The notes under the pieces are model-generated. The model ran no database searches, was not told the origin of the DNA, and saw nothing but the letters and a program-made list of their open reading frames with translations. Of a DNA stretch of 64,000 bases, positions 40,316 through 47,827 are shown piece after piece. The position numbers and the translations under genes are program-made. How positions within the stretch are numbered: the first letter of the stretch is position 1; every line of letters begins with the position of its first letter. Source of the stretch: Enterobacter wuhouensis (GTDB taxonomy: Bacteria; Pseudomonadota; Gammaproteobacteria; Enterobacterales; Enterobacteriaceae); contig NZ_SJOO01000006.1 in the NCBI RefSeq assembly GCF_004331265.1, forward strand, positions 218,259-282,258, written 5' to 3'.

Positions 40316-40335
40316 AAAACGGCAATAGCCGTTTT
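40316..40335. promoter_or_regulatory. Perfect inverted repeat in the yiaG-yiaF gap
   Basis: AAAACGGC-AATA-GCCGTTTT, arms of eight bases, in the 331-base divergent gap between yiaG and yiaF. It resembles a short terminator on both strands but lies upstream of both genes, so it could be an operator or end a leader transcript. The rest of the gap holds AT-rich promoter DNA and the AAAGGAG ribosome site of yiaF. Confidence 0.5.
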
Positions 40336-40435
40336 GCATGAAAAGAGTATCTTGCTGGGCTGACCTGGACTATCCTTGTCAGCGTCGGGCACGCGTGTGC
40401 CGGTGTGCGCTTTTTTGGGTGAAAGGAGTAATGAA

Positions 40436-41146
40436 ATGGCGACAGGAAAGTCCTGCTCTCGCTGGTTTGCGCCTATTGCGGCGTTGCTGATGGTGGTTAG
40501 CCTGAGTGGGTGTTTTGATAAAGAAGGCGATCAGCGCAAAGCGTTTATCGATTTTCTGCAGAATACAGTGATGCGCAGCGGCGAGCGTTTACCAACGCTG
40601 ACTGCGGATCAGAAAAAACAGTTTGGTCCGTTCGTTTCTGATTACGCCATTATTTATGGTTATTCACAGCAGGTGAGTCAGGCGATGGACTCCGGTCTGC
40701 GTCCGGTACTGGACAGCGTTAACGCTATTCGTGTCCCTCAGGATTACATGACCCAGCGTGAACCTCTGCGCCAGTCTAACGGTGCGCTCGGCGTCCTGAG
40801 TCAACAGCTGCAAAACGCGAAAATGCAGGCCGATGCCTCACGTTCTGCGCTGAAGCAGGGCGACGATCTCAAGCCAGTGTTCGACAAGGTCTATGAGAAA
40901 GTGGTCACGAAGCCTTCGGACGCGTTGCAACCGCTGATCCCTGCCGCTCAGATTTTCACGCAGCAGCTGGTTCAGGTGGGTGATTTTATCTCCCAGCAGG
41001 GCACGCAGGTGAGCTTTGTCTCTAACGGCATTCAGTTCCCGACGTCCCAGCAGGCGAGCCAGTACAATACGCTGATTGGGCCGCTGGCTTCCCAGCATCA
41101 GGCCTTTAGTCAGGCGTGGAGTGCAGCAGTCGCTGCAACCGAATAA
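40436..41146 (+). CDS. yiaF: DUF3053 lipoprotein YiaF
   Basis: Predicted lipoprotein of 236 residues, same length as E. coli YiaF. The signal peptide (about 1-25) ends in LSGC with the lipidated Cys at position 26. The mature domain is helical and Gln-rich, with long amphipathic helices. Function unknown. The start at 40436 follows AAAGGAG; the in-frame codons upstream lie in a GC-rich leader and lack a ribosome site. It is followed by its own terminator. Confidence 0.9.
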   Translation: MATGKSCSRWFAPIAALLMVVSLSGCFDKEGDQRKAFIDFLQNTVMRSGERLPTLTADQKKQFGPFVSDYAIIYGYSQQVSQAMDSGLRPVLDSVNAIRVPQDYMTQREPLRQSNGALGVLSQQLQNAKMQADASRSALKQGDDLKPVFDKVYEKVVTKPSDALQPLIPAAQIFTQQLVQVGDFISQQGTQVSFVSNGIQFPTSQQASQYNTLIGPLASQHQAFSQAWSAAVAATE

Positions 41147-41149
41147 AAG

Positions 41150-41180
41150 AAAAGCCCCGCCTCGAGCGGGGTTTTTTTTA
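41150..41180 (+). terminator. Terminator of yiaF
   Basis: CCCCGC-CTCGA-GCGGGG stem followed by eight T, directly after the yiaF stop. Confidence 0.95.
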
Positions 41181-41199
41181 TGACTAGAGAAAATAATGC

Positions 41200-41228
41200 T
41201 TGTCATTTATCTACCACATCGGTATAAC
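41200..41228 (+). promoter_or_regulatory. cspA promoter
   Basis: TTGTCA (41200-41205) and TATAAC (41223-41228) with a 17-base spacer, just after the yiaF terminator. A start near 41235 would give a leader of about 156 bases, agreeing with the long E. coli cspA leader. Confidence 0.75.
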
Positions 41229-41234
41229 TATCCC

Positions 41235-41390
41235 CGTCGGTTTGTTACACAGACCTAAAGCAGTTTAGTAAAGCAGTCCAGATTGTTATCCATAGATACC
41301 CTTCGTAGTGACCCTTCCTTCATCGCTTAAAAATCTGTAACGCAACCATCATGCCGGAAGGCAAAACATATTTTTAATAAGGTAATTTCT
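41235..41390 (+). promoter_or_regulatory. cspA 5' leader (RNA thermosensor, cold-shock box)
   Basis: The stretch between promoter and start codon aligns with the known E. coli cspA leader: an ACAGACCTAAAGCAG cold-box-like start, GATACCCTTCGTAGTGA, AAAATCTGTAACGC, and CCGGAAGGCAAAACA before the AAGGTAA ribosome site. In E. coli this RNA refolds at low temperature to allow efficient translation. Confidence 0.75.
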
Positions 41391-41603
41391 ATGTCTGGTA
41401 AAATGACTGGTCTGGTAAAATGGTTCAACGCTGATAAAGGTTTCGGCTTCATCACTCCTGACGATGGCTCAAAAGACGTGTTCGTACACTTCTCTGCTAT
41501 CCAGAACGATGGCTACAAATCTCTGGACGAAGGTCAGAAAGTTTCCTTCACCATCGAAAGCGGCGCTAAAGGCCCAGCAGCTGGTAACGTTGTAAGCCTG
41601 TAA
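41391..41603 (+). CDS. cspA: Major cold-shock protein CspA
   Basis: RNA chaperone of 70 residues, a five-stranded beta-barrel (OB fold). RNP1 KGFGFITP and RNP2 VFVHF carry the aromatic residues that stack on single-stranded RNA. Sequence and length match E. coli CspA, and the long leader supports cspA rather than one of its constitutive paralogues. Monocistronic, with a terminator downstream. Confidence 0.97.
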   Translation: MSGKMTGLVKWFNADKGFGFITPDDGSKDVFVHFSAIQNDGYKSLDEGQKVSFTIESGAKGPAAGNVVSL

Positions 41604-41629
41604 GCTTCCAACCCAGTAGCACAAAATTC

Positions 41630-41657
41630 AAAAACCCGCCTTCTGGCGGGTTTTTTC
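41630..41657. terminator. Bidirectional terminator, cspA / ghrB
   Basis: ACCCGCC-TTCT-GGCGGGT stem with an A-run on the left and six T on the right, between the convergent ends of cspA and ghrB. Confidence 0.95.
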
Positions 41658-41661
41658 ATTT

Positions 41662-42636
41662 CTACTCCTGGATCTGCGGGTTAACGCAGTTTCGTTCCAC
41701 TTTCCCGCCCAGTGCGGCGATCAAATTGTCCACCGCGGTGGCTGCCATGTTATAGCGCGTTTCGTGTGTTGCCGAACCGATATGGGGCAGGGCGACGACG
41801 TTTGGCAGCTGTAGCAGCGGGGAATCAACCGGCAGCGGCTCCTGCTCAAACACGTCCAGACCGGCGGCGTGGATCTCACCGTTTTGCAGGGCTTCAATCA
41901 GTGCTTTTTCGTCCACCACCGGGCCACGGCCTGCGTTAATGAAAATGGCCGATTTCTTCATCTTCTCAAATGCAGATTTGCCGATCAGATGGTGGGTCTC
42001 CTCCGTCAGCGGCAGGATCAAGCACACGTAGTCAGATTCCTGCAGCAGCGTATCAAGCTCACAGTAGCGAGCGTTGAAGCGTTCTTCAGCTTCACCGTGA
42101 TGACGGCGCGCGTTGTACAGAATCGGCATGTTGAAGCCGAAATGCGCGCGCTGTGCCAGCGCCAGCCCAATGCGGCCCATGCCCACAATCCCCAGCGTTT
42201 TACCGTGTACGTCCACGCCAAACCAGTCCGGACCGATGCTCTTGGTCCACTCGCCCGCTTTGACACGCTCGGCCACCTCCACCACGCGGCGGGCGGTGGT
42301 GAGCACCAGCGCCATCAGCGTGTCGGCTACCGTCTCCGTCAGGGCATGCGGCGTATGCATCAGCAGGATTTTGCGGGCATTCAGGGCATCTACGTCAAAA
42401 TTGTCGTACCCCACGGAAACGGTCGAGGTAGCACGAAGCTTCGGCATTTTCTCCAGCAAGGCCACATCCACTTTTTCGCTTGAACCCAGCAATCCTTCGG
42501 CGCGGGCAAACGCATCCGCGTGCTGTGCCACGGTGTCCGGGCTGAGGTTCTTCACCTGCGTCACGGTGAAGTGTTCCTCGAGGCGTTTTTGCAGATCTTC
42601 AGGCAGTGCTTTGTACAAAATGACGGACGGCTTCAT
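41662..42636 (-). CDS. ghrB: 2-ketogluconate/glyoxylate/hydroxypyruvate reductase GhrB
   Basis: NADPH-preferring D-2-hydroxyacid dehydrogenase of 324 residues, same as E. coli GhrB (YiaE, TkrA). [12 protein letters not shown] is the nucleotide loop, [10 protein letters not shown] carries the catalytic Arg, and [11 protein letters not shown] the catalytic His. Here it is the last gene of a kgu-type operon, where the position is held in pseudomonads by KguD, the 2-keto-6-phosphogluconate reductase. This suggests that it reduces phosphorylated 2-ketogluconate to 6-phosphogluconate, besides its known substrates. It follows kguT by 26 bases. Confidence 0.93.
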   Translation of the reverse strand: MKPSVILYKALPEDLQKRLEEHFTVTQVKNLSPDTVAQHADAFARAEGLLGSSEKVDVALLEKMPKLRATSTVSVGYDNFDVDALNARKILLMHTPHALTETVADTLMALVLTTARRVVEVAERVKAGEWTKSIGPDWFGVDVHGKTLGIVGMGRIGLALAQRAHFGFNMPILYNARRHHGEAEERFNARYCELDTLLQESDYVCLILPLTEETHHLIGKSAFEKMKKSAIFINAGRGPVVDEKALIEALQNGEIHAAGLDVFEQEPLPVDSPLLQLPNVVALPHIGSATHETRYNMAATAVDNLIAALGGKVERNCVNPQIQE

Positions 42637-42662
42637 GCTAATCTCCGTTGATATTTAAAGGG

Positions 42663-43943
42663 TCAGGCGTGGCGTGCGCCGACGGGTAATTGTTGATTAT
42701 TAGCAGGCTTAACAATCAGAGTAAGCCACACCGAGGCAAAAAGTGCTACCCCCATAAATATGTACGACGCCGACGGGCTGCCGGTTGCGCCGTTCAGGTA
42801 GCCAACAAACCAGGAGCCGAAGAAGGAGCCCAGCGCGCCCATGCTGTTGATCAACGCCATCGCGCCGCCCGCCACGTTACGCGGCAGCATTTCCGGGATA
42901 ATCGCGAAGAAGGGACCATACGGGGCATACATGGCTGCACCGGCAATCACCAGCAGCGTGTAAGAAGCCCAGAAGTGGTTTGCGCCCACGGCCCAGGAGC
43001 CAATAAAGGCAAAGGCGGCGATCAGCAGCAGCGGCCAGACGAACAGCTTACGGTTTTGCAGCTTGTCCGATGCCCAGGAGACGATAATCATCGCGATTGT
43101 CGCGGCCAGATAAGGCACGGACGACAGCCAGCCCACTTCCACCATGCCGAGGTTTTCACCGCCGCTGCGGATGATTGACGGCAGCCACAGCACAAAACCG
43201 TATACGCCAATGCTCCACGCAAAGTACTGAGCACACAGCAGAATGACGTTGCGGGAGCGGAAGGCCTCGCCGTAATTACGTACCGCCTTCAGCCCTTGCT
43301 GCTCTTTATCCAGCTGCGCCTGCAGCGCGGCTTTTTCGTCTTCGGAAAGCCACTTCGCCTGCGCAGGCATGTCTTTCACCAGCACCCACCAGCAGAATGC
43401 CCAGATCACCGCCGGAACCCCTTCGATGATAAACATTTCGCGCCAGCCAAAAGACTGGATAAGGTAGCCGGATACAACCGACATCCACAGCACGGTGACC
43501 GGGTTACCGAGGATCAGGAAAGTGTTGGCGCGCGAGCGTTCGGATTTGGTAAACCAGTTGCTGATGTAGATAAGCATTGCGGGCATCACCGCAGCCTCAA
43601 CGACCCCGAGGATAAAGCGAATGGCGGCAAGCGCTGGAATGTTATTCACCACGCCGGTCAGCGACGCGCAGCCGCCCCACAGGATCAGGCAGACGAAGAT
43701 CAGCTTGCGCACGCTGCGGCGTTCGGCGTAGATAGCGCCGGGGATCTGGAAGAAGAAGTAGCCGAGGAAGAAAAGGGCGCCGAGCAGGGAGGAGACACCT
43801 TTGGTAATGCCGAGGTCTTCGGTGATCCCCGCAGCGGATGCGAAACTAAAGTTGGCACGATCGAGGTACGCCAGGCTGTACGTGATGAACACGATAGGCA
43901 TGATGTACCACCAGCGTTTAACTGCATTGGTCGAACTGTTCAT
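42663..43943 (-). CDS. kguT: MFS transporter, KguT-like (2-ketogluconate uptake)
   Basis: Anion:cation symporter of the major facilitator superfamily, 426 residues, about twelve membrane segments, with YLDRANFSFA in helix 1 and the loop YAERRSVRKLIF. Sugar-acid uptake is typical of this branch. Together with KguK, KguE, GhrB and a PtxS-like repressor it reconstructs the 2-ketogluconate gene set, hence the tentative name. A paired hairpin repeat separates it from kguK. Confidence 0.8.
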   Translation of the reverse strand: MNSSTNAVKRWWYIMPIVFITYSLAYLDRANFSFASAAGITEDLGITKGVSSLLGALFFLGYFFFQIPGAIYAERRSVRKLIFVCLILWGGCASLTGVVNNIPALAAIRFILGVVEAAVMPAMLIYISNWFTKSERSRANTFLILGNPVTVLWMSVVSGYLIQSFGWREMFIIEGVPAVIWAFCWWVLVKDMPAQAKWLSEDEKAALQAQLDKEQQGLKAVRNYGEAFRSRNVILLCAQYFAWSIGVYGFVLWLPSIIRSGGENLGMVEVGWLSSVPYLAATIAMIIVSWASDKLQNRKLFVWPLLLIAAFAFIGSWAVGANHFWASYTLLVIAGAAMYAPYGPFFAIIPEMLPRNVAGGAMALINSMGALGSFFGSWFVGYLNGATGSPSASYIFMGVALFASVWLTLIVKPANNQQLPVGARHA

Positions 43944-43973
43944 AGGCTTGCCTCTGTTGTTGAGGTGGTCACC

Positions 43974-44057
43974 CCCCTCACCCTAACCCTCTCCCCAAAG
44001 GGGCGAGGGGATGATTTGCACCCTCTCCCCTTTGGGGAGAGGGCCGGGGTGAGGGGA
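43974..44057. repeat. Paired GC-rich hairpin repeats (CCCTCTCCCC family), copy 4
   Basis: Left unit CCCCCTCACCCTAACCCTCTC with its hairpin arm and right reverse unit ending GGGGTGAGGGG, an overall inverted repeat. It fills the gap between kguK and kguT inside what looks like one operon, and reaches the kguK stop region. Confidence 0.85.
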
Positions 44058-44058
44058 G

Positions 44059-44997
44059 CTATTCGTTAAGCTCTGCGCGCGTTGGTAATCCTTCGCTGTC
44101 GCCCTGCACCTGGATCGCCAGCGAGCCGATGGTGTTGCCACGCGCAATGGCCTGCAGCAGCGGTTTGCCTTCCAGCAGGGCGCTAATGACGCCTACGGCA
44201 AAGCCGTCGCCCGCGCCTACGGTGTCGACCACGTTCTCGACTTTTACCGCCGCGACCGCGCCCTGTTCACCGCTGGCCGTTTTGAACCATGCGCCGTCGG
44301 CGCCGGTTTTCAATACCACGGCTTTTACCCCTTTATTCAGGTAAAAATCGGCAATCCCTTCCGGAGAGCTTTCGCCGGTAAGGATCATCCCTTCCTTTAC
44401 GCCGGGCAGAACCCAGTCGGCCTGAAACGCCAGACGGTTCAGCTTTTCAACCATCTCGGCTTCGCTTTTCCACAGCACCGGGCGCAGGTTGGGATCGAAC
44501 GAGATCGTTTTTCCCTGTGCCTTCATCGCGGCGGCTGCGTGATCCAGCAGTTCGTACGAGCTGGCTGAGAGCGCTGCCGCCACGCCGCTCAGGTGCAGGT
44601 GGCGCGCGGACGAGAAATGCGGGGCGTTGTAGTCGTCAACGGAGAGATGGCTGGCTGCCGATCCTTTGCGGAAGTACTCCACGATGGGATCGGTTCCATT
44701 TTCGACCTTCGATTTCAGCTGAAAGCCGGTTGGGAAGCGGGCGTCCAGCGTGACGCCGGCGGCATCAATGCCCTCTTTTTTCAGCGAGTCGAGGACGAAA
44801 TGGCCAAAGCTGTCATCCCCCACGCGGCTGACCCAGCCGACGTTCAGGCCGAGGCGCGCCAGCCCCGTCGCGACGTTCAGCTCTGCGCCCGCCACGCGTT
44901 TGATAAAGTGTTTAACCGCGCTCAGCTCGCCGGTTTCGGTAGCGACAAACATCGCCATGGCCTCGCCGATAGTGATGACATCCAGCGTCTTGTGCAT
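44059..44997 (-). CDS. kguK: PfkB-family sugar-acid kinase, KguK-like
   Basis: Ribokinase-type (PfkB) kinase of 312 residues. GAELNVATGLARLG is the N-terminal substrate-binding motif, and DTVGAGDGFAVGV the C-terminal motif with the catalytic Asp and anion hole. It resembles 2-dehydro-3-deoxygluconate kinase, but the operon (epimerase KguE, transporter, GhrB, PtxS-like repressor) points to 2-ketogluconate kinase. KDG kinase activity cannot be excluded from sequence alone. It begins three bases after the kguE stop. Confidence 0.82.
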   Translation of the reverse strand: MHKTLDVITIGEAMAMFVATETGELSAVKHFIKRVAGAELNVATGLARLGLNVGWVSRVGDDSFGHFVLDSLKKEGIDAAGVTLDARFPTGFQLKSKVENGTDPIVEYFRKGSAASHLSVDDYNAPHFSSARHLHLSGVAAALSASSYELLDHAAAAMKAQGKTISFDPNLRPVLWKSEAEMVEKLNRLAFQADWVLPGVKEGMILTGESSPEGIADFYLNKGVKAVVLKTGADGAWFKTASGEQGAVAAVKVENVVDTVGAGDGFAVGVISALLEGKPLLQAIARGNTIGSLAIQVQGDSEGLPTRAELNE

Positions 44998-45000
44998 GGT

Positions 45001-45750
45001 TTACTCCTCGCGCAGCAGGTTAACGTAGTGGCGGGTGACGGCGGTTAAATCGGCTCCCTCCAGCGGGAACTCAATACCGCGTGGGGCATCGGCAGGCAGT
45101 TGATTGAGCAGGTCGAGCCAGCGCGCATCGGTGGCGTCCGGCGCAACGGCGCGGAACTGGTCCTTGTGCTGAACGGCGGCCTTAACGTGAATATAGCTCA
45201 CCGCAGGTGCCAGGTGACGCGCGGCTTCTTCGGGTGAGTCACCTACCCACAGCCAGTTGCCCATGTCGAACGTCAGGGTGACGGGCAGCGCCATTACCCG
45301 ACAGGCGGCTTTGAAGCGCTGCATCGGGGCGAGCTGCCCGCAGTCGGTCTGATCGTTTTCCACGACCAGCGCCATGCCGCTGTCGTCCAGCAGCGCGCGC
45401 AGGGCTTCAAGGGAATGTTTGTCGCTGAAATGGCCGAGAGAGACCTTCAGCCACAGCGCGTTGAGGGTGTTGGCTTCGACCAGATAGCGCGGGAGGTCCG
45501 GGTTGAGCTGGCCATCGGGCATAAACAGGGCGGCGGGAGCGGAGTAACATGCCAGCAGGCCCAGCAGCTCGATGGACTCACCCAGCGCGGGCAGGGCCAG
45601 CAGCTCCTCAGCGCTGAACAGTTCGCGGCGGATCTCTACGCCGTCGGCACCCGCGCCCGCAATCACCGGAAGCATGGCCCGTTGGCCACCCGCCTGTCGC
45701 ACCCGATCCGCGCCGTAAGCGGCGGTGACCACCATTATTTTCCTGCTCAT
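45001..45750 (-). CDS. kguE: Sugar phosphate isomerase/epimerase, KguE-like
   Basis: TIM-barrel protein of 249 residues, AP-endonuclease-2/sugar epimerase superfamily. Likely metal ligands are Glu in VVENDQTD, Asp in TFDMGNWLW, His in YIHVKAA and Glu in GIEFPLEG. KguE is the first gene of the pseudomonad kguEKTD operon, where its precise reaction is unclear. Here too it is the first gene, directly behind a promoter with a PtxS-type operator. Confidence 0.8.
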   Translation of the reverse strand: MSRKIMVVTAAYGADRVRQAGGQRAMLPVIAGAGADGVEIRRELFSAEELLALPALGESIELLGLLACYSAPAALFMPDGQLNPDLPRYLVEANTLNALWLKVSLGHFSDKHSLEALRALLDDSGMALVVENDQTDCGQLAPMQRFKAACRVMALPVTLTFDMGNWLWVGDSPEEAARHLAPAVSYIHVKAAVQHKDQFRAVAPDATDARWLDLLNQLPADAPRGIEFPLEGADLTAVTRHYVNLLREE

Positions 45751-45776
45751 TACCGGACTCCATCACGTATTCGATA

Positions 45777-45804
45777 GTATTACGCTAGATGGAACCGGTT
45801 CCAA
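45777..45804 (-). promoter_or_regulatory. kguE promoter with PtxS-type operator
   Basis: Perfect palindrome TGGAACCGGTTCCA at 45790-45803, differing at two symmetric positions from the PtxS operator TGAAACCGGTTTCA of Pseudomonas. On the minus strand it overlaps a promoter: -35 TTGGAA (45804-45799), 16 bases, -10 TAATAC (45782-45777), leading into kguE. A bound repressor would cover the -35 box. Confidence 0.75.
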
Positions 45805-45852
45805 AGGAAAGGTCAGGATGTTGAATTTATGATCGCTGTCACGAAGGGAACG

Positions 45853-46869
45853 TTAACGGGCGGTAGAGCCGCGAACAATCAGTTCGCCAGAGAAAACCTG
45901 CTCGCGGACGGCATCGCTGACGCCCTCAATCCGGCGAACTACCTGTTCGACAGCAGCATAGCCAATTTGCCACGTCGGTTGCTTGAGTGTGGTGATGCCG
46001 ACGCCTGCCAGCTCTGCCCATTCCAGTTCATCAAAGCCCAGCAGGCCGATGTCGCTGCCCCAGTGCAGGCCAATGCGCTTGAGGGAGCGGGCGACCTGCA
46101 GCGTCAATGCCCCGTTGGCGGAGATAACGGCTTTGCGCATTCCGCGATGGCGGGTGTGAAACTGACGCAGGATATTGTCAATCTGACCGGCTTCGTGCAG
46201 GGGCGTTTCGGCATTTTCGGCGATGGTGCCGGGATAGCGCTCGAGAGTGGCGCGAAACGCGCTCAGACGCTCGCGGCGCGTGTTAACCATCCCCAGCGGT
46301 TCGCTGAGGAAAAGAATCGCTTCAAAGCCCTGTTCGACGAGGTGCTCGGTGGCGGTGGTGGCGGCCTGAACGTTATCCAGCCCGACAACGTCGCAGGCAA
46401 ATTCGGGAATTTTTCGGTCGATAAGCACCATCGGCAGGGAGGATTGCTGCAGGCGGTTTAAACCCTCTTCGCGCATCCCCACTGCATTCACCACGATACC
46501 TTCCACCTGGTAGCTGCGCAGCAGGTCGAGGTAGTGCAGCTCCTGATCGACTTCGTTGTTGGTATTACAGACCAGCGGCGTAAAGCCCTTCTCGCGGCAG
46601 GCGGCTTCGATGCCGCTCAGCACGTTAACGGAGTAAGGGTTGGTAATGTCGGCGATGATCAGCCCAATAAGCCGGGTGCGCCCGCGTTTGAGGCCGCGCG
46701 CCATCAGGCTGGGGCGGTAGTCGAGGTCAGCAATGGCCTGTTCAATGCGGGCGAGCAGCGCCTCGGACAGCAGGTGTTTCTCGCCGTTGAGGTAGCGCGA
46801 AATGCTGGTTTTACCGGTTTTCGCGGCTTTCGCCACGTCGCTGATGGTGGCCCGTGCTGGTTTGCTCAT
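45853..46869 (-). CDS. ptxS: LacI-family repressor, PtxS-like
   Basis: Repressor of 338 residues. An N-terminal LacI helix-turn-helix (about 6-28, ATISDVAKAAKTGKTSISRYLNG) and hinge helix (RPSLMARGLKRG) are followed by a periplasmic-binding-protein-like effector domain. It is upstream of and codirectional with the kgu operon, and the palindrome between them fits PtxS, which in pseudomonads is released by 2-ketogluconate. The start at 46869 is preferred to the long upstream extension, as it follows AGGGA and gives the normal LacI N-terminus. Confidence 0.85.
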   Translation of the reverse strand: MSKPARATISDVAKAAKTGKTSISRYLNGEKHLLSEALLARIEQAIADLDYRPSLMARGLKRGRTRLIGLIIADITNPYSVNVLSGIEAACREKGFTPLVCNTNNEVDQELHYLDLLRSYQVEGIVVNAVGMREEGLNRLQQSSLPMVLIDRKIPEFACDVVGLDNVQAATTATEHLVEQGFEAILFLSEPLGMVNTRRERLSAFRATLERYPGTIAENAETPLHEAGQIDNILRQFHTRHRGMRKAVISANGALTLQVARSLKRIGLHWGSDIGLLGFDELEWAELAGVGITTLKQPTWQIGYAAVEQVVRRIEGVSDAVREQVFSGELIVRGSTAR

Positions 46870-46956
46870 CGCTGATTTCCCTGACTTTAGTGAGAACACC
46901 TTAGCGGGAAAATCAACGATGGCAAGTGGTTCATGTTGGGGTGTGCGGTCTGATGC

Positions 46957-46991
46957 TCTCACCCCGACCTTCTCCCACAGGGAGAGGGGGG
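46957..46991. repeat. GC-rich hairpin repeat (CCCTCTCCCC family), copy 5
   Basis: Slightly diverged single unit, CTCACCCCGACCTTCTCCC and GGGAGAGGGGG, between the ptxS-like gene and the 3' end of yiaD. Confidence 0.75.
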
Positions 46992-46999
46992 AAATGCGA

Positions 47000-47662
47000 T
47001 TACTGCACGGGGCTTAACGTAATCTCAACGCGACGGTTCTGCGCTTTGCCTTCCGCCGTGCTGTTGCTGGCGATTGGGTTTGCAGGCCCCATGCCGCTGG
47101 TGCGGATACGGGTTGCTTCAACGCCCTGGGTAATCAGCGAGCTGGCCACGGAGTCGGCGCGCTGCTGGGACAAGCGCATGTTCAGATCCTGGCTGCCGGT
47201 GCTGTCGGTGTAGCCAATCACGTTCACGGCGGTCTTGTTGTACTCTTTCAGCACCATCGCCACGCCGGTCAGGGTGTTGGCGCCCGCCGGTTTCAGCGTT
47301 GCGCTGCTGCTGTCGAAGGTGACGTTGTTTGGCATGTTCAGGATGATGTTGTCACCGCTGCGCGTTACGCTCACGCCTGTGCCCTTCATTTTGTCGCGCA
47401 GTTTCGCTTCCTGCACATCCATGTAATAACCGACGCCGCCGCCCAGTGCTGCCCCTGCTGCTGCGCCGATCAGCGCGCCTTTGCCGCGATCTTTCTTGGA
47501 GGAGGAGAGCGCGCCAACGCCTGCGCCTACCAGCGAGCCGATGCCCGCGCCGATGCCGGATTTGCCCGCTTCGCGTTCACCGGTGTAAGGGTTTGTTGTG
47601 CAGCCAGAAACAGCCAGGGCGCCGCTCACCAGAGCAGCAATAACGAGTACGCGTTTTTTCAT
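47000..47662 (-). CDS. yiaD: OmpA-family lipoprotein YiaD
   Basis: Outer-membrane lipoprotein of 220 residues (E. coli 219). A signal peptide ends in the lipobox VSGC (Cys at 21). A glycine-rich stretch of glycine-zipper type (about 35-80, GIGAGIGSLVGAGVGAL and following) precedes a C-terminal OmpA/MotB peptidoglycan-binding domain with FDSSSATLKP, GYTDSTGSQDLNMRLSQQRA and NRRVEI. In E. coli it is a multicopy suppressor of bamD defects. Monocistronic. Confidence 0.94.
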   Translation of the reverse strand: MKKRVLVIAALVSGALAVSGCTTNPYTGEREAGKSGIGAGIGSLVGAGVGALSSSKKDRGKGALIGAAAGAALGGGVGYYMDVQEAKLRDKMKGTGVSVTRSGDNIILNMPNNVTFDSSSATLKPAGANTLTGVAMVLKEYNKTAVNVIGYTDSTGSQDLNMRLSQQRADSVASSLITQGVEATRIRTSGMGPANPIASNSTAEGKAQNRRVEITLSPVQ

Positions 47663-47827
47663 CTTCTTTCCTTAATCCTTTTTATTCTTTGCCACGACGC
47701 GCGTGGCAGTTGATTATGACGTCCGGATACGGAGAAAATTCAGTGTATAACTCTGAAATTTGTGACTAATCATAAACAGCCTCGGCAAGAAGGCCGTAAA
47801 ACCTGCACGCAACCAGGAGCGCACGCT

